Shown in pieces: positions 6,890 through 8,585 of a stretch of DNA of 8,585 bases (positions are counted from its first letter, which is position 1; each line of letters opens with the position of its first letter). The translations under genes and the position numbers were made by a program. Below the pieces are notes generated by a model. That model saw only the letters and a list, made by a program, of their open reading frames with translations. It had not been told where the DNA came from and did no database searches. Source of the stretch: CAYMCV01 sp964389005 (lineage in GTDB: Bacteria; Bacillota; Clostridia; Lachnospirales; Lachnospiraceae). The stretch lies in contig CAYMCV010000110.1 of assembly GCA_964389005.1 (NCBI GenBank), forward strand, positions 1 through 8,585, given 5' to 3'.

Positions 6890-7764
6890 TCAATTTTTAT
6901 CTATTGGCGCGGAAACTGTGGATAAATCGTTTGCCAGCTCCGCAAATCGTTCAAGCGTAAAAGTTTCTCCGCGTACAGTTGGCGACAAATTTCGTTCTTC
7001 AAGGAAGCGCAGCAGCTGTTCCTTGGGAAGGTGTAATTGATTGGACAACGCATTTACGAGTGTCTTCCTTCTCTGTCCAAACGTTGCCTTAATCAGCGAA
7101 AACATCATTTTCTCGTCTTTTACCTCTACCGGCGGCTGTTTATGCCGATGTAAACAAATGATGGCGCTCTCAACGTTCGNNNNNNNNNNCAATTCGGCGA
7201 TACAATTGTCACAAGTTCCGCGCTTGCATAGTACTGCACTGCCAACGACAGCGCACCGTATTCCTTGGAGCCGGGGCCCGTCTGCATACGCTCCGCAACT
7301 TCCTTCTGAACCATGATTGTAATACTTTCGAGCGGGACACCGCTTTCGAACAATCCCATCACAATCGGCGTCGTTATATAATATGGAAGATTCGCCACGA
7401 CCTTCATCGGTCGGTCCGGACTCATTTCCGCCGCCAATGCGGGAATGTCGACCTTTAGTATATCACGATGAATTATGGTAACATTGGTATAGTCCGCCAG
7501 GGTATCTTTGAGTATCGGTATCAGGGACGCATCGATTTCGACAGCCGCAACTCCGCGGGCATTTTCCGCAAGATACTGTGTCATCGTGCCGATTCCCGGA
7601 CCTACTTCCAAGACAAAATCATCCTTCGTAATATGAGACGCCTCAATGATTTTGTTCAAAATATTGTCATCGACCAAGAAATTCTGCCCATATTTCTTTT
7701 GGAAGTTGAATTTATGCTTTTGCAGTACTTCTATGGTGTTCCCCGGATTTCCCAGATTTGCCAT
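6890..7764 (-). CDS. rsmA (ksgA): 16S rRNA (adenine1518-N6/adenine1519-N6)-dimethyltransferase, interrupted by an assembly gap
   Basis: KsgA uses SAM to dimethylate two adjacent adenines in the 3'-terminal hairpin of 16S rRNA late in small-subunit assembly. Before the N-run the first 191 residues carry KKYGQNFLVDDN (24-34 region), SAM motif EVGPGIG (53-59), acidic VEID at 75-78, HRDILKVDI at 99-107 and the catalytic NLPYY at 125-129. After the N-run the other reading frame continues NVESAIICL and then FGQRRKTLVNAL, the expected C-terminal helical domain. The two halves are in different frames only because the 10 N do not have the true length. The start ATG at 7764 has AGGAG (7770-7774) five bases upstream. 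It lies 84 bases after tatD with no terminator between, so it is probably read from the tatD transcript. The gene itself is most likely intact in the organism. Confidence 0.93.
7180..7189. other. Assembly gap (10 N) inside ksgA
   Basis: Ten unknown bases break the ksgA reading frame. The flanking codons (AAT TG before, CG AAC GTT after, minus strand) fit the KsgA segment P-N-C-F-x-P-x-P-N-V. That segment needs 14 bases between them, so 10 looks like a placeholder and not a measured length. Confidence 0.95.
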
Positions 7765-7848
7765 ATGCGCTCCTATCTGTCTTTGGGACTTAAGTTGTAA
7801 TTTTAGTTGGTTGCATGCAAAACTTCTTCTATAAATAAAGTGTAATTT

Positions 7849-8585
7849 TTAGGTGTTAAAAAATAATCGCATTGCGTTGTCATATGTCGTTCGTTCCGTT
7901 TCTTCCGTCGACACCCCTTTTATCTGTGCGATTGTTTCGATTACATACGGAAGATACAGGGAAGAATTACGTTTGCCGCGATACGGAACCGGTGCCAGAT
8001 ACGGACAGTCGGTTTCCAAAAGAATGCGCTCCATCGGTGCCATCTGTACGACTTCTTTTAGGCGCTTCGCATTTTGGAAAGTTACAACGCCACCGATTCC
8101 AAGGTACCAGCCGTTTCGTAACACTTCCTCGGCAATCTCCTGCGAATACGAGAAACAATGCATCACACCGCCTGTTGCATACGCATTTTCTTCTTTTAAG
8201 ATGTCCATGGTATCACGTGCCGCCTCCCTGGAGTGAATGATCAAAGGGAGTCCTTCTTCTTTTGCAAGCGCAATTTGTCGTCGAAACCATGTTTTCTGCA
8301 CCTCTCGTTCCGTTTTATCCCAATAGTAATCCAACCCGATTTCTCCGACGGCAACTGTCTTCGGTCGACGGCACAACTCCTGTAATCGCTGTAAACCGTC
8401 TTCGCTCAGTTGTGCGGTCTCATCCGGATGCACACCGATTGCCGCATAAACAAACGGATGTGACTCTGCTAGAGCCATCGTCGTTTCCGCAGATGCAAGA
8501 GAAGCCGAAACATTGATTACCCGCTCAATACCGGCAACAGAAAGTTCATTCAATATTTGCTCTCGATCCGCATCAAAAGCGGAAT
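7849..8585 (-). CDS. tatD: TatD-family metal-dependent DNase/hydrolase, N-terminus cut by window edge
   Basis: A TIM-barrel metallohydrolase. Family members act as Mg-dependent 3'-5' exonucleases or DNases and are linked to DNA repair; the exact substrate is less sure. The open frame runs to the window edge: visible residues begin SAFDADREQI before LNELSVAG, which matches the normal TatD N-terminus, so the TTG at 8553 is not the start. About ten residues are missing, including the HxH metal ligands. The remaining ligands are visible: Glu in AVGEIGLDYYW (81), His in LIIHSRE (117), His in VMHCFSY (142) and Asp in LLETDCPYLAPVPYRGKRNS (192), numbered from the first visible residue. The 244 visible residues agree with a family length near 255. 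Gene order tatD then ksgA is typical of Firmicutes, but the ribonuclease M5 gene usually between them is absent here. Confidence 0.93.
   Translation of the reverse strand, partial: SAFDADREQILNELSVAGIERVINVSASLASAETTMALAESHPFVYAAIGVHPDETAQLSEDGLQRLQELCRRPKTVAVGEIGLDYYWDKTEREVQKTWFRRQIALAKEEGLPLIIHSREAARDTMDILKEENAYATGGVMHCFSYSQEIAEEVLRNGWYLGIGGVVTFQNAKRLKEVVQMAPMERILLETDCPYLAPVPYRGKRNSSLYLPYVIETIAQIKGVSTEETERTTYDNAMRLFFNT

Noticed and set aside
7796..7852. Near-repeat TGTAATTTT(T)AG at 7796-7806 and 7841-7852, and the 10-bp palindrome TTGCATGCAA at 7811-7820
   Set aside because: The repeats are short and AT-rich, in a small intergenic gap; chance is likely and no known element matches. An 8-codon frame starting in the palindrome is too short to support as a leader peptide.

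Overview
The window is ordinary-looking chromosome from a moderate-GC Firmicute, most likely a Lachnospiraceae-type Clostridium relative. Three observations support this. The tatD-ksgA neighbourhood and the KsgA N-terminus (LGNPGNTIEVLQKHKFNFQKK) look clostridial. The acyltransferase carries the NHQGLYD form of its motif. A large TPR/acidic-linker/AAA-like protein is of a kind I associate with Lachnospiraceae; this is from memory and was not searched. Every gene lies on the minus strand, so the order of transcription runs from high to low coordinates. A run of 10 N at 7180-7189 marks a draft or metagenome assembly.

Layout in the direction of transcription. (1) 8585-6890: tatD (start cut off by the window edge), then ksgA/rsmA, which is interrupted by the N-run. 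This unit ends at a long hairpin with nine U residues. (2) 6717-1990: a 929-residue protein with N-terminal TPR repeats, a long acidic linker and a C-terminal CbxX/SpoVK-like AAA+ domain that seems to have lost its ATPase residues. It is followed after 15 bases by glgB, the glycogen branching enzyme. This unit ends at a hairpin with a GCAA loop. (3) 1862-1: metF, a HAD phosphatase that overlaps metF by 8 bases, and after 56 bases the start of a plsC-type acyltransferase that runs off the window. A good sigma-A-type promoter sits just upstream of metF.

Functionally this is housekeeping: DNA/nucleotide quality control (TatD), 16S rRNA dimethylation (KsgA), glycogen branching (GlgB), one-carbon/methionine metabolism (MetF), phosphate-ester hydrolysis (HAD) and phospholipid synthesis (PlsC). 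The exception is the TPR/pseudo-AAA+ protein. It has no role I can name, its catalytic motifs are degenerate, and it is tightly linked to glgB. It is the best candidate for undescribed biology here. I saw no RNA genes, mobile elements, CRISPR arrays or phage genes. No stretch longer than about 165 bases lacks a gene.
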